From Tateyamaria pelophila (GTDB taxonomy: Bacteria > Pseudomonadota > Alphaproteobacteria > Rhodobacterales > Rhodobacteraceae), in the NCBI RefSeq assembly GCF_019966495.1, contig NZ_JAIMIA010000042.1, positions 1 through 39,755 of the forward strand: a DNA stretch of 39,755 nucleotides. Reading direction: 5' to 3'. Shown here in pieces: positions 25,193 to 34,914 of this stretch; positions within the stretch are counted from its first letter, which is position 1, and each line of letters opens with the position of its first letter. Both the position numbers and the translations under genes were made by a program. The notes under the pieces are model-generated. The model was given only the letters and a program-made list of their open reading frames with translations, searched no databases and had not been told where the DNA came from.

Positions 25193-26679
25193 GCCGCGTC
25201 GAAGATTACCTCGCCAAACAAGTGACGCAGCGCCCGGATGCGCTCGCCCTCTCCGACAGCACGGGCCTACGCTGGAGCTACCGCGCGCTTGATGCCGCAG
25301 CGGCCGCGCTGGCGGATGAGTTCGCCGCACTGGGTGTAAAGAAAGGCGACCGCGTTATGGTTGTATCCGAAAACTGCGCGTCCGCCGTCGCGGCGCTGTT
25401 TGCGGCATGGCAAATGGGTGCGATTGCCGTTCCTGTGAATGCGCGCCAGACCGAACCCGAGATCGACCGGGTCCTGCAGCACGCCACGCCGCGCCTTGTG
25501 CTGTTTACCTCTGACGTCTCCACCGATGCACGGGCGCACGCGGATCGGATGGGGGCAGATACAATCATCGGCCTCTGGGGCAGTCTTGGCATGGCCAAAC
25601 CCTGTCAATCGGACCCTTACCCGGACCCGGATATTGCCATTCTGCTCTATACCACGGGCACGACAGGGGACCCGAAAGGCGTCATGCTGACCCATGGCAA
25701 TGTGCGCTTTGGAGGGCTGACGTCGGCCAATCTGCGCGCGATGACCCCTGTCGATATGATTTACGGAGTGTTGCCGACAACCCATGTGTTTGGGCTGTGC
25801 TCCGTCGTTGTGGCTGGCATCTATGCCGGTGCGCCGGTGCGGCTGGTGCCGCGATTTGATGTGAAGGCCGTTTATGACGGGTTGCGCGATGGGATAACAT
25901 TGTTTTCGGCGGTGCCTCAGATGCACGCCCTCTTGATGACCCATGCGCGGACAGATGGCTTGACAGAGTTGGATTCGGAAACGCTGCGCTATGTCTCCTC
26001 CGGTGCCGCCCCGCTTGACCCGACATGGAAACGCGAGGCCGAGGCGTTTTACGGGGTCGCCCTGCAGAACGGTTATGGCATGACGGAAACGACAGCCGGG
26101 ACGTCGGCGACACGCAACGTCATCGGAGATCCCGATACCTCGGTTGGCCCGCCCTTACCCGGTATTGAGGTCGCGATTGACGCTTCCGCACCCGGTGGGG
26201 ATGCCGGGATGGGAGAGGTCATGACACGGGGGCCACATATCATGCGTGGTTACTTTCGAAACCCGGAAGAGACTGAGAAGGTGCTGGATGCCCAGGGCTG
26301 GATGCATACCGGCGATTTGGGGTGCCTGGACGCCAAGGGACATCTGCACATTCTTGGCCGGTCCAAGGAGTTGATCATACATGGAGGGTTCAACGTCTAT
26401 CCGCCTGAAGTCGAAGCAGCACTGAACGATCATCCCGGCGTTGTGCAGGCGGCAGTCGTTGGGCGTCAAATTGAAGGGAACGAAGAAGTGCTGGCCTTCG
26501 TTCAGGTCGCTGCAGACAGTACACTCACCGAAGTGGCCCTGAAGGATTTTGTGGCTGATAGGCTCGCCGGATACAAACGACCCGCACGGATTATCCTGGC
26601 GACCGCATTGCCAGCGGCGCCTACAGGCAAGATCTTGAAACACAAGCTTTTCGAAGCGTTCGCTCAAGCTTTGGCGTAG
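25189..26679 (+). CDS. Acyl-CoA ligase (ANL superfamily)
   Basis: 496 residues of an AMP-forming acyl- or aryl-CoA synthetase. The ATP loop YTTGTTGDPKGVMLTHGN is near 152-169, GYGMTETTAG near 291-300, GDLGCLDAKGHLHILGRSKE near 375-394, then GGFNVYPPEVE. The PTGKILK lysine (about Lys481) that activates the acid is present. It would load the free acid onto CoA, the entry step for the upstream enzymes. It overlaps the isomerase gene by ATGA and is the last gene of the operon. The acid could be a dicarboxylate, a cyclic acid or an aromatic side chain; the sequence does not decide. Confidence 0.9.
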   Translation: MSRVEDYLAKQVTQRPDALALSDSTGLRWSYRALDAAAAALADEFAALGVKKGDRVMVVSENCASAVAALFAAWQMGAIAVPVNARQTEPEIDRVLQHATPRLVLFTSDVSTDARAHADRMGADTIIGLWGSLGMAKPCQSDPYPDPDIAILLYTTGTTGDPKGVMLTHGNVRFGGLTSANLRAMTPVDMIYGVLPTTHVFGLCSVVVAGIYAGAPVRLVPRFDVKAVYDGLRDGITLFSAVPQMHALLMTHARTDGLTELDSETLRYVSSGAAPLDPTWKREAEAFYGVALQNGYGMTETTAGTSATRNVIGDPDTSVGPPLPGIEVAIDASAPGGDAGMGEVMTRGPHIMRGYFRNPEETEKVLDAQGWMHTGDLGCLDAKGHLHILGRSKELIIHGGFNVYPPEVEAALNDHPGVVQAAVVGRQIEGNEEVLAFVQVAADSTLTEVALKDFVADRLAGYKRPARIILATALPAAPTGKILKHKLFEAFAQALA

Positions 26680-26680
26680 T

Positions 26681-26725
26681 CGGAATGCGACACGCATTCC
26701 GGCCGTTTTCCGTGTCGGAAAACGG
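26681..26725. terminator. Two tandem perfect hairpins between convergent operons
   Basis: CGGAATGCG (26681-26689), ACA, CGCATTCCG (26693-26701) is a perfect 9-base stem. It is followed at once by CCGTTTTCC (26703-26711), GTGTC, GGAAAACGG (26717-26725), another perfect 9-base stem. They fill the gap between the ligase stop and the rpe stop, so they probably terminate both transcripts. Neither has a long T-run. Confidence 0.65.
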
Positions 26726-27415
26726 TTACGTCCAGACGCCCTGTGCCGCGGATCTGATCGCACGGATATTTTCACCATAGGGTGCAGATTCAGTGGCGGA
26801 ACCACCCCGGAACACCGCAGACCCGGCAACAAGTACGTCAGCGCCTGCTTTCGCGACCAGAGGTGCCGTCGTCGAATCGACGCCACCGTCAATCTCGATA
26901 TGGATTGGCCGGTCGCCGATCATTGACCGCAGAGATTTGATTTTCGCTGTCATATCGATGAACTTTTGCCCTCCAAACCCCGGATTGACCGTCATCACAC
27001 AGATCAGGTCTGCCATATCCAGCAAGTCCCCCACGGCTTCGGCCGGTGTGCCCGGATTCAGCGCAACACCCGCTTTCATTCCATTGCCTCGAATGGCCTG
27101 GAGCGTCCGGTGAATGTGCGGTCCTGCTTCGACATGAGCCGTCAGTACATCGGCACCCGCTTGTGCAAATGCATCGATGTAAGGGTCGACGGGTGCGATC
27201 ATCAGATGCACGTCCATGACGCCCTTGATATGCGGCCGAATGGCGGCGCAGGTTGCAGGACCAAAAGAGATATTCGGCACGAAATGCCCGTCCATCACGT
27301 CGACATGTATCCAATCCGCCCCTTCGCGTTCCACGGCGGCACATTCCGCTCCGAAATTCGCGAAATCTGCGGCTAGGATGGACGGTGCAATCTTGATCGA
27401 ACGATCAAATGACAT
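26726..27415 (-). CDS. rpe: Ribulose-phosphate 3-epimerase
   Basis: 229 residues, the usual length. The TIM-barrel motifs are all there: IAPSILAADFANFG near the N-terminus, HVDVMDGHFVPNISFGP with the metal-binding His and Asp, MTVNPGFGGQKF for the phosphate and metal site, and EIDGGVDSTTA. It interconverts ribulose 5-phosphate and xylulose 5-phosphate in the pentose phosphate pathway and the Calvin cycle. An AGGAG site precedes the ATG. Its place near the xylose operon (28628 onward) makes metabolic sense, since xylulokinase yields xylulose 5-phosphate, but it is transcribed the other way. Confidence 0.95.
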   Translation of the reverse strand: MSFDRSIKIAPSILAADFANFGAECAAVEREGADWIHVDVMDGHFVPNISFGPATCAAIRPHIKGVMDVHLMIAPVDPYIDAFAQAGADVLTAHVEAGPHIHRTLQAIRGNGMKAGVALNPGTPAEAVGDLLDMADLICVMTVNPGFGGQKFIDMTAKIKSLRSMIGDRPIHIEIDGGVDSTTAPLVAKAGADVLVAGSAVFRGGSATESAPYGENIRAIRSAAQGVWT

Positions 27416-27454
27416 TGGGCGGCTCCTGTCTGGCTTTTTGCGCCGTATATCCAG

Positions 27455-27486
27455 CCCCGGGCCCGGTGGAAAGGGGCCCTCCGGGG
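27455..27486. terminator. GC-rich hairpin with T-run between rpe and the epimerase gene
   Basis: CCCCGG (27455-27460) pairs with CCGGGG (27481-27486), with an inner GGGCCC (27459-27464) and GGGCCC (27474-27479). AGGATTTTTTGG follows on the plus strand. The T-run points to termination on the plus strand, although both flanking genes are on the minus strand, so it may stop antisense transcription or act only as an mRNA hairpin. Confidence 0.35.
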
Positions 27487-27508
27487 AGGATTTTTTGGAA
27501 CAGAGAAA

Positions 27509-28510
27509 TCAGACCCGATAATAGTCCCGATACCATGCAACAAATGCATCGATCCCCTCTTGAATTGGGGTATTCGGTTGTTGCCCGACAAGTCTGTGCA
27601 GCAAGCTTGCATCTGCCCAAGTGCCGGGGACGTCACCGGGTTGCATGTCCTGGTAGGTCTTGATCGCCTTGCATCCGCAGGCCTGTTCGATCGCCGCGAT
27701 GAAGTCCATGAGCAGCACCGGCACCCCATTGCCGATGTTGACAATCCGGTGTGGTGCGACGGGCGACAGGCTGTCCCCTTCAACCGGCGACTCACCCGGC
27801 ACAGCATCAATCAGCGCCATGATGGCGGCGGTCAAATCGTCGATATAGGTGAAATCCCGCTGCATATCGCCGTGATTGTAGATGTCGATGGGATCGCCTT
27901 TCAGAATCGCCCTGGTAAATTTGAAATGCGCCATATCCGGCCTGCCCCAGGGTCCGTAGACCGTAAAAAACCGGAACATCGTGATCGGCAACCGGTACAG
28001 GTGAGCATAGCTGTGCGCCATGTTCTCCGTCGCCTTTTTGGTCGCGGCGTAGAACGACATCTGAAGATCCGCCTTGTCGGTTTCGACATACGGCATCTGT
28101 GTGTTCGCGCCGTAGGCCGAGGATGTGGACGCAAGAAGCATATGGGCTGGCGGAAAAGCGCGCGCGGCCTCAAGCAGTTCCAACGTGCCGACGATATTAG
28201 CCTCGACATAGGACCGTGGTGCCTCGATCGAATACCTGACCCCTGCCTGTGCCGCGAGATGGATCACGACGTCAAAGCGGTGCGCCTTGAAGAGATCGCG
28301 CAAGGCGCCAGGGGTTTCCAACCGCGCCTCAACATCCGTATAGCCGGGAGATTGGCGCAACATCGCGCGCCTGCGTTCCTTGAGTGCGACGTCGTAGTAA
28401 TCGGTCATCGCATCAAGACCGACGACACGCCATCCTGCCTCCAAGAGCGCCTGAGCCGTAAAATAACCGATGAACCCGGCCGATCCCGTTACCAGTGCTG
28501 TGCGCGTCAT
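27509..28510 (-). CDS. NAD-dependent sugar epimerase, UDP-glucuronate 4-epimerase-like
   Basis: 333 residues of the extended SDR type. TGSAGFIGYFTAQALLEAG near 8-26 is the NAD loop. LAAQAGVRYSIEAPRSYVEAN near 88-108, STSSAYGANTQMPY near 127-140 and MSFYAATKKATE near 150-161 (Tyr and Lys of the catalytic triad) follow. FRFFTVYGPWGRPDMA and RDFTYIDDL are typical of UDP-glucuronate 4-epimerases (LpsL/Cap1J). These make UDP-galacturonate for lipopolysaccharide or capsule. UDP-glucose 4-epimerase activity is an alternative. The ribosome binding site GGAGAG precedes the ATG. It is divergent from the xylose operon and could share regulation with it. Confidence 0.87.
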   Translation of the reverse strand: MTRTALVTGSAGFIGYFTAQALLEAGWRVVGLDAMTDYYDVALKERRRAMLRQSPGYTDVEARLETPGALRDLFKAHRFDVVIHLAAQAGVRYSIEAPRSYVEANIVGTLELLEAARAFPPAHMLLASTSSAYGANTQMPYVETDKADLQMSFYAATKKATENMAHSYAHLYRLPITMFRFFTVYGPWGRPDMAHFKFTRAILKGDPIDIYNHGDMQRDFTYIDDLTAAIMALIDAVPGESPVEGDSLSPVAPHRIVNIGNGVPVLLMDFIAAIEQACGCKAIKTYQDMQPGDVPGTWADASLLHRLVGQQPNTPIQEGIDAFVAWYRDYYRV

Positions 28511-28573
28511 CCGACTCTCCGGTTACTCCGTCTGCTTGTGCAGGAGCACAGGCAAAAACACCAGCGACACCTT

Positions 28574-28598
28574 GTTTAATTTGACAATCGAATTAAAC
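28574..28598. promoter_or_regulatory. Palindromic operator over a perfect -35 hexamer
   Basis: GTTTAATT (28574-28581) and AATTAAAC (28591-28598) form a perfect 8-base inverted repeat with a 9-base centre; GA and TC in the centre extend the symmetry. The half-site style resembles ROK-type (NagC/XylR) operators. TTGACA, a perfect sigma-70 -35, occupies 28581-28586 on the plus strand, inside the palindrome. A repressor bound there would block xylB transcription and perhaps that of the divergent epimerase gene. No regulator gene is in the window. Confidence 0.6.
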
Positions 28599-28627
28599 GG
28601 CGCAACTGTGGCCTCGGGAGGACGGTT

Positions 28628-30076
28628 ATGTTTGTTGGGCTTGATCTGGGCACTTCGGGTGTCAAGGCGCTGTTGGTTGACGGCGATGGACGTACTGTCG
28701 GCAGTGCTGATGCGACCTATGCGGCAACCCATCCAGCTCCCGGATGGAGTGAGCAGGATCCGGCAGCTTGGGTCGCGGGTGTCTCGGAAGCGCTCGCCGC
28801 TTTGAAAGCCGCACATCCGCAAGCATATGGGGCAATCCAGGGCCTTTCCCTTTCGGGTCACATGCATGGGGCCGTTCTGGTCGGCGCGGACGGGGCCGTC
28901 TTGCGCCCCTGCATTCTATGGAATGACACACGCAGCCATTCAGAGGCCACGACCTTGGACGCGATGCCCGGCGTGCGTGACTTGAGCGGCAACATCGTCT
29001 TTCCCGGCTTTACCGCACCGAAACTGGCCTGGATCGCGGCGCACGAGCCTGAGATCTTCACCCGCGTGTCAAAGGTCATGTTGCCGAAGGATTACGTAGT
29101 GTGGTGGCTGACAGGGCGTTATGTCACCGAGATGTCTGATGCGGCCGGCACCGCCTGGCTGGATGTCGGCAAGCGCGCGTGGTCTGACAGGTTGTTGGCT
29201 GCCGGCGGAATGCGCGCGGACCAGATGCCAGAGCTTCTGGAAGGAACCGATGTTGTGGGCCCGCTGCAGCCTGACCGTGCGGATCTTGGCTTGCCTGAAA
29301 CAACGCGCGTCATTGCAGGGGGGGCTGACAATGCTGTGGCGGCGTGTGGCGTGGGGGCACTGACCGAAGGAGATGGGTTTGTGTCATTGGGCACCTCCGG
29401 TGTGGTTCTGGCGGGGCGCGACCGTTATGCGCCGCGTCCCGAAAGTGCCGTGCACACCTTTTGCCATGCCGTACCGGGCCGCTGGTATCAGATGGGTGTC
29501 GTGTTGGCGGCCACCGACAGCCTGAACTGGCTGTCGCGCGTAACAGGGCAAAGCCCCAGTGCGTTGTCGGATGCGTTGGGCAACACGCTTGGCCCGCCCT
29601 GCCCGACCAAATTCTATCCCTATCTGTCCGGCGAACGGACCCCGCACAATGATGCGCAAGTGCGCGGTGGCTTTACCGGCCTCGACGTCGCCACCGGCCC
29701 GCAAGAGTTGACGCGCGCCGTCATGGAAGGTGTCAGCTTTGCCCTGCGCGACAGTTTCGAGGCGCTGCGTTCGACCGGGGCCGCCTTGAACACAGCGCTC
29801 GCCATCGGGGGCGGCAGCCGCTCCGATCAGTGGACCCGCATGCTGGCCACCATCCTGAATATTCCGCTGGAACGCCCCGATGAGGGTGCGTACGGGGCTG
29901 CACTTGGCGCTGCCCGCATTGCCATGTGCGGCATGACAGGGGCCAATCCCAAGGAGGTGATGACCAAGCCGCCCGTCAAGGACGTCATCGACCCCGATCC
30001 AAATCTCGTCGCCGCTTATGACGACGCCTATCGCGGCTTTGCGGCCGCCTATCCAACTTTGAAGGCCATGCCATGA
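28628..30076 (+). CDS. xylB: Xylulokinase
   Basis: 482 residues of an FGGY-family sugar kinase. The N-terminal [20 protein letters not shown] is the ATP phosphate loop, [11 protein letters not shown] near 39-49 and SGHMHGAVL near 76-84 are typical of xylulokinases, and the C-terminal half has [23 protein letters not shown] and [15 protein letters not shown]. It phosphorylates D-xylulose to xylulose 5-phosphate. GGGAGG lies 8-13 bases before the ATG. The stop overlaps the xylA start as ATGA, so the two are translated together. A palindromic operator lies 30 bases upstream. Confidence 0.95.
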   Translation: MFVGLDLGTSGVKALLVDGDGRTVGSADATYAATHPAPGWSEQDPAAWVAGVSEALAALKAAHPQAYGAIQGLSLSGHMHGAVLVGADGAVLRPCILWNDTRSHSEATTLDAMPGVRDLSGNIVFPGFTAPKLAWIAAHEPEIFTRVSKVMLPKDYVVWWLTGRYVTEMSDAAGTAWLDVGKRAWSDRLLAAGGMRADQMPELLEGTDVVGPLQPDRADLGLPETTRVIAGGADNAVAACGVGALTEGDGFVSLGTSGVVLAGRDRYAPRPESAVHTFCHAVPGRWYQMGVVLAATDSLNWLSRVTGQSPSALSDALGNTLGPPCPTKFYPYLSGERTPHNDAQVRGGFTGLDVATGPQELTRAVMEGVSFALRDSFEALRSTGAALNTALAIGGGSRSDQWTRMLATILNIPLERPDEGAYGAALGAARIAMCGMTGANPKEVMTKPPVKDVIDPDPNLVAAYDDAYRGFAAAYPTLKAMP

Positions 30077-31380
30077 CAACCGGATTTTTCGAGGGGCTGA
30101 CGCCCGCCACGTTTGAGGGTGCCGACAGCACCAACCCAATGGCATTCCACCATTATAACCCAGACGAAATGGTCATGGGCAAATCGATGAAAGAGCATCT
30201 GCGCTTTGCCGTCGCCTATTGGCATTCCTTCGCGTGGGAAGGGGGCGACCCCTTTGGCGGACCCACATTTGAGCGCCCTTGGCACCCGCAGGACGACATG
30301 GGACGCGCCAAGATGAAGGCAGACGTGGCGTTCGAGATGTTCGACCTGTTGCAGGCGCCCTTCTTTTGCTGGCACGATGCCGATATCCGCCCCGAAGGCG
30401 ACACCCTCGCCGAAAGCATCGCGCGACTGGACGAAATCACAGACTATTTCATGGCCAAGATGGAAGGCCGCGACATTGGCCTGCTCTGGGGCACCGCAAA
30501 CATGTTCAGCCACCGTCGCTGGATGTCGGGGGCGTCGACCAACCCGGACCCGGACTTGTTTGCCTATGCCGCGGCGACGGTGAAATCCTGCATCGATGCG
30601 ACCCACAAGATGGGCGGCCAGAACTATGTGTTGTGGGGCGGGCGTGAAGGGTATGAAACCCTGCTCAATACCGACATGGGCCGGGAATTGGACCACATGG
30701 GCCGGTTTTTGAACATGGTGGTCGAGTACAAGCACAAGATCGGCTTCAAGGGTCAGATATTGGTGGAACCCAAACCGCAGGAACCTTCAAAGCACCAATA
30801 CGACTACGATGCGGCGACCTGCATCGGGTTTCTGCGCAAATACGGGCTGGAGGGTGAGGTCAAGCTGAACCTCGAACAGGGTCACGCGATCTTGGCCGGG
30901 CATTCGTTCGAGCACGAAATTGCTGTAGCCACAGCCGACGGCATGCTGGGCTCGATCGACATGAACCGCAACGATTACCAGTCTGGCTGGGATACCGATC
31001 AGTTCCCGAACAATGTGCCCGAGGTTGCCTTGTGTTACTATCACATCCTCAAGGCTGGTGGTCTGGGACAAGGCGGCACCAATTTCGACGCCAAGCTGCG
31101 CCGCCAGTCGCTTGATCCGCACGACCTGATCGCGGCGCATATCGGCGGCATGGATATCTGTGCCCGTGGTCTGAAAGCCGCTGCCGCAATGATAACGGAT
31201 GGCGGGTTGGAGAACGCGTTGACCAAACGCTATGACGGGTGGGACGCGCCTGCGGCCAAGGCCATGCTCGACAGCGATCTGGCCTCGATCTCTGCAGATG
31301 TGCTGGCCCGCGGCCTGGACCCTCAACCGCGCTCCGGGCGGCAGGAAATGTTGGAGAATTATGTCTCGCGCTTTGTATAA
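30073..31380 (+). CDS. xylA: Xylose isomerase
   Basis: 435 residues, the normal size for class II xylose isomerases. [13 protein letters not shown] near 98-110 carries the catalytic His and Asp, [16 protein letters not shown] near 233-248 the metal-binding Glu and Lys, and [20 protein letters not shown] near 295-314 the second metal site. It converts D-xylose to D-xylulose, the step before XylB. It starts inside the xylB stop. No xylose transporter is in the window. Confidence 0.96.
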   Translation: MTTGFFEGLTPATFEGADSTNPMAFHHYNPDEMVMGKSMKEHLRFAVAYWHSFAWEGGDPFGGPTFERPWHPQDDMGRAKMKADVAFEMFDLLQAPFFCWHDADIRPEGDTLAESIARLDEITDYFMAKMEGRDIGLLWGTANMFSHRRWMSGASTNPDPDLFAYAAATVKSCIDATHKMGGQNYVLWGGREGYETLLNTDMGRELDHMGRFLNMVVEYKHKIGFKGQILVEPKPQEPSKHQYDYDAATCIGFLRKYGLEGEVKLNLEQGHAILAGHSFEHEIAVATADGMLGSIDMNRNDYQSGWDTDQFPNNVPEVALCYYHILKAGGLGQGGTNFDAKLRRQSLDPHDLIAAHIGGMDICARGLKAAAAMITDGGLENALTKRYDGWDAPAAKAMLDSDLASISADVLARGLDPQPRSGRQEMLENYVSRFV

Positions 31381-32665
31381 AGCCTGTGTTGTCACGCTGA
31401 TCGCGGCCCCTGCATGGGCGGGGCCGTTGCCGTATGAGGAGCCCGTATTCCCCGACGTGAACGGCGCTCAGGTCGAACTGGGCCAGTTGCTGTTTTACGA
31501 CCCGATCCTGTCGGGTTCAAAAACGGTGTCCTGCGCGACATGCCACCATCCCCGCTTTGGTACAGGCGACGGCGTGTCTCTGGGTCTGGGCGACGGGGCC
31601 AAGGGCCTTGGGCCGGATCGCGCTGTTGATCCGGCCAACGCGCCCGAGCAACGGATACCGCGCAATGCGCCGCCGCTTTTCAATCTCGGAGCCACCGAAT
31701 TCACCGTCTTCTTTCACGATGGCCGGTTGGAAGAGGATGCAGCGCGCGCGTCCGGCATCCGCACACCGCTTGGGGCCGAGATGGAGATGGGCTTTGCCTC
31801 CGCCCTGTCGGCACAATCCATGTTCCCCGTGCTGTCCGCGGATGAAATGGCCGGTCACTATGCAGAGAACGATGTGGCGCAGGCCGTGCGGCAAGGACTG
31901 TTGACCGGTCCGGACGGCGCGTGGGATATCCTGTCCAAACGGGTCGCGGATATTCCTGAATATCGCACCCGCTTTGACGCCGTTATCGGGCCGGAGCAGA
32001 TCAGCTTTACTGATATTTCGGATGCCATCGCCGCCTTTGTGGATTTCGAATGGCGGGGCGTGGCCAGCCCGTTCGATCTTTATCTTCGCAACGGCACGCC
32101 GATGGAGGATTCCGCGATGCGCGGGATGGACCTGTTTTACGGCGCGGCCAATTGCGCCAGTTGCCACGCTGGACGGTTCCAGACCGATCATGATTTTCAC
32201 GCGATCGCGATGCCCCAAATCGGCCCCGGCAAAGCGGCCCGCTTCGAAAGCCATGCACGCGACACAGGCCGGATGCGTGTGACGGGGCGGGCCGAGGATG
32301 CCTATGCGTTCCGCACGCCCCCCTTGCGCAACATCGCCCAGACCGCTCCTTATGGCCATACGGGCGCCTATGCGACGCTCGAAGGGATCGTGCGCCACCA
32401 CCTTGACCCGGTGGCCAGCTTGCGCAGCTACGATCCAGCGCAAGTCGTCATGCCCGGATTTGACGCGGATGACCTGCGCATCATGTCGGATCCGGCGGAG
32501 GTGGATGCAATTGCCGCCGCCAACAGCCTTGTGCCAATTGACCTTTCAGACGATCAGGTTGCGGATATCATCGCATTTCTGGAGGTGCTGACAGACCCGC
32601 AAAGCTTGCGCGGTGCATTGGGAATACCCGCAACGGTTCCGAGCGGCCTGCCCGTAGATCAGTAG
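31361..32665 (+). CDS. Di-heme cytochrome c peroxidase / MauG-like protein
   Basis: 434 residues starting at the ATG at 31361, which has TTGGAG 4 bases upstream and lies inside the 3' end of xylA (20-base overlap). A signal peptide ([15 protein letters not shown]) sends it to the periplasm. Two CxxCH heme sites are visible: CATCH at 58-62 and CASCH at 265-269. [18 protein letters not shown] near 322-340 is the C-terminal heme ligand region of the CcpA/MauG family. Members either reduce hydrogen peroxide or make a protein-derived cofactor, as MauG does. A frame extension upstream to 31232 is just xylA read out of frame. A role in xylose use is not obvious. Confidence 0.88.
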   Translation: MSRALYKACVVTLIAAPAWAGPLPYEEPVFPDVNGAQVELGQLLFYDPILSGSKTVSCATCHHPRFGTGDGVSLGLGDGAKGLGPDRAVDPANAPEQRIPRNAPPLFNLGATEFTVFFHDGRLEEDAARASGIRTPLGAEMEMGFASALSAQSMFPVLSADEMAGHYAENDVAQAVRQGLLTGPDGAWDILSKRVADIPEYRTRFDAVIGPEQISFTDISDAIAAFVDFEWRGVASPFDLYLRNGTPMEDSAMRGMDLFYGAANCASCHAGRFQTDHDFHAIAMPQIGPGKAARFESHARDTGRMRVTGRAEDAYAFRTPPLRNIAQTAPYGHTGAYATLEGIVRHHLDPVASLRSYDPAQVVMPGFDADDLRIMSDPAEVDAIAAANSLVPIDLSDDQVADIIAFLEVLTDPQSLRGALGIPATVPSGLPVDQ

Positions 32666-32669
32666 GCGG

Positions 32670-33170
32670 TCACACCAAACTGCGGATCATCATGAGGTCG
32701 TCTTCCATCCCATCCGCGCCAAGAATTGCGTTGGGGATTTTGCCCACCTCGACAAAGCCGTGCCGTTGGTAAAGAGAAATGGCCGGGGCGTTTTCGGCAT
32801 TCACAAACAGCTCCAATTGCGAAATGCCAGCGGCCTGCGCCGCATCCATGAGCGTTGTCATAATCAGGTCAGAAACACCCTTGCCGCGCGCTTGAGGCGC
32901 AACATAAAGCGGTCCGATTTCCGCCCGGTGACTGGCGCGCGACACATCATTGCGGTTGAACCCGGCAAGGCCAACGGGTGTCTCTCCGGCGAATGCCAAA
33001 ACCCGGTCGCCTTTGCTCAGTCGTTGAATGTCTGCCTCAAGCGGAACGGCGGCGGCTTCTTCCGCTGTGACGATGAAGACCGAAGGGTATTCGATGATCC
33101 CATCCATGCGAAGTGCGCGCCATACAGGCGCATCGTCCGGCTTGGCCACCCGGACTGTCAGATCAGTCAT
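32670..33170 (-). CDS. GNAT family N-acetyltransferase
   Basis: 166 residues. The acetyl-CoA binding motif A is seen as EIGPLYVAPQARGKGVSDLIMTTLMDAA near 84-111, with the R/QxxGxG/A loop QARGKG. LELFVNAENAPAISLYQRHGFVEVG near 118-142 is motif B with its usual Ala-Ile-x-Leu-Tyr helix. It transfers an acetyl group to an amine of unknown identity, a small molecule or protein. The gene follows DUF2948 by 5 bases and is the last of the murA operon. It converges on the peroxidase gene with a 4-base gap. Confidence 0.87.
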   Translation of the reverse strand: MTDLTVRVAKPDDAPVWRALRMDGIIEYPSVFIVTAEEAAAVPLEADIQRLSKGDRVLAFAGETPVGLAGFNRNDVSRASHRAEIGPLYVAPQARGKGVSDLIMTTLMDAAQAAGISQLELFVNAENAPAISLYQRHGFVEVGKIPNAILGADGMEDDLMMIRSLV

Positions 33171-33175
33171 CCAGA

Positions 33176-33646
33176 TCAGTCATCGTGTTTGGGGACAGAC
33201 TTTGACGGCGCTGTATAGGGGCGCGTCACGTCCTTGAGCGTCGCTTCGATCGCCTCGACGCGCAGGCGGATGCCACCATCCCCGGCGAGGGTCAGAATCA
33301 CATCTCCGGCGCAATCCTCGCCCGGTTCGAACGTGACAGACAAAAGGGACAGGATCGTGTCCTTGTCCGACCGATCAATGCCCTGACTGGCCACGGACTG
33401 AACATAATCGAATGCCAATACCGATTGTACACGCTCCGGCGCATGACGGCCCTTGCCCGCATCTTCCCAGCGGAACCGGTTCAACAACAAACCAAAGCGA
33501 CGCGATTTTGCGTCCCACTTCATTTCCGTAATGGGAAACACGGCATCCTGGGTGAGCGAGGAGACGATATTCAAATCGTCTGTATCCAGCGCCCCGATGT
33601 TCAACGGCTTTTCACGACCGTCCTCGAATTTTGCATCTTCGGTCAT
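33176..33646 (-). CDS. DUF2948 family protein
   Basis: 156 residues. [25 protein letters not shown] near 15-39 and [10 protein letters not shown] near 53-62 are the recognisable DUF2948 features, a short cytoplasmic protein common beside murA in alphaproteobacteria. Biochemical function is unknown. It contains no membrane segment or signal peptide. It starts in the murA stop (ATGA at 33643-33646), so it is translated with murA, which suggests a link to cell-wall synthesis or its control. Confidence 0.87.
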   Translation of the reverse strand: MTEDAKFEDGREKPLNIGALDTDDLNIVSSLTQDAVFPITEMKWDAKSRRFGLLLNRFRWEDAGKGRHAPERVQSVLAFDYVQSVASQGIDRSDKDTILSLLSVTFEPGEDCAGDVILTLAGDGGIRLRVEAIEATLKDVTRPYTAPSKSVPKHDD

Positions 33647-34914
33647 TCGCCCTGTACCCGCTCAATATCTGCACCAACGCCCGAAAACTTCCGGACCACA
33701 TGTTCATAGCCGCGATCAAGGTGATAGACACGCGCCACGCGAGTCTCGCCCTCGGCGGCCAGACCGGCAAGGATCAGGCTCACACTCGCGCGCAGATCGG
33801 TCGCCATCACCGGCGCACCTTTCAGCTTTTCGACGCCCGTCACCGTCGCAGTCCCGCCGTGGACCTCGATCTTGGCCCCCATACGGATCAGTTCGGGCGC
33901 ATGCATGAACCGGTTCTCAAAGATTTTCTCTTCCAACACCGACGTCCCTTCCGCCGTACACAAAAGCGCCATCATCTGGGCCTGCAAATCGGTCGGAAAC
34001 CCGGGGAAGGGCTCGGTCGTGACATCAACGGCCCTTATGCGACCGTTTTTGCGACTGACCTTCAGGCCTTTGTCCGTTTCGGTGACGCTGATACCTGCCA
34101 CGTCCAGCTTTTCACAAAAGGCACCGACCAGATCGATGCGGCCGCCCAGCAACTCAACCTCACCGCCGCAAATCGCCGGGGCGAGCATGTAGGTGCCCAG
34201 TTCGATACGGTCCGTCACCACACGATGGGTTGCACCATGCAGACGGTCAACACCCTGGATCTCGATGGTCGAGGTGCCATCCCCGTCAATCTGCGCCCCC
34301 ATCGCCCGCAAACAGGTCGCCAGATCGACGATTTCGGGCTCGCGCGCCGCGTTTTTGATGACAGTCGAACCTTTGGCCAAGGTCGCGGCCATCAGGATAT
34401 TTTCGGTCGCACCAACACTGGCAAAAGGAAATTCGATCACCGCCCCCTTGAGCTTTCCCCCGACCGCCTTTGCATGCAGATATCCGTCCTGCAGATCAAT
34501 TTCGGCCCCCATCTTGGCCAAACCGTCGGTATGAATATCCATCGGGCGCGCGCCGATGGCACAGCCACCCGGCAAGGACACCTGCGCATGGCCTTCACGG
34601 GCCAGAAGCGGACCCAACACGAGGTTGGAGGCCCGCATCTTGCGCACGATATCGTATTCGGCGCGGGTGTTGACCGCCCCATGAGTCGACATGGCAATCA
34701 CCTGACCGTCCTGCAATGAGGTCACCTCTGCCCCAAGAGATTGCAGCAATTGGGTCATGGTGCGGATATCCGACAAGCGCGGCGCGTTGGTCAACGTCAA
34801 TGGCTCGTCACTGAGCAGCGTCGCGGGCATCAACGTCAGACACGCGTTCTTGGCCCCCGCGATCGGAATTTGTCCGTTCAGCGGCGAACCACCGCGTACC
34901 AGAATACTATCCAT
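33643..34914 (-). CDS. murA: UDP-N-acetylglucosamine 1-carboxyvinyltransferase
   Basis: 423 residues, the standard MurA length. [19 protein letters not shown] near 20-38 carries the conserved Lys and Asn of the active site, and [20 protein letters not shown] holds the loop cysteine (Cys118) that reacts with phosphoenolpyruvate and fosfomycin. [14 protein letters not shown] is replaced here by [19 protein letters not shown], also typical. The enzyme catalyses the first committed step of peptidoglycan synthesis in the cytoplasm. The upstream 49-residue gene overlaps its ATG by 8 bases, and DUF2948 overlaps its stop. Confidence 0.97.
   Translation of the reverse strand: MDSILVRGGSPLNGQIPIAGAKNACLTLMPATLLSDEPLTLTNAPRLSDIRTMTQLLQSLGAEVTSLQDGQVIAMSTHGAVNTRAEYDIVRKMRASNLVLGPLLAREGHAQVSLPGGCAIGARPMDIHTDGLAKMGAEIDLQDGYLHAKAVGGKLKGAVIEFPFASVGATENILMAATLAKGSTVIKNAAREPEIVDLATCLRAMGAQIDGDGTSTIEIQGVDRLHGATHRVVTDRIELGTYMLAPAICGGEVELLGGRIDLVGAFCEKLDVAGISVTETDKGLKVSRKNGRIRAVDVTTEPFPGFPTDLQAQMMALLCTAEGTSVLEEKIFENRFMHAPELIRMGAKIEVHGGTATVTGVEKLKGAPVMATDLRASVSLILAGLAAEGETRVARVYHLDRGYEHVVRKFSGVGADIERVQGE

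Noticed and set aside
27393-27408. Perfect 16-base palindrome TTGATCG/CGATCAA
   Set aside because: It lies within the first codons of rpe, and as an FNR box its spacer would be six bases; probably a coding coincidence.
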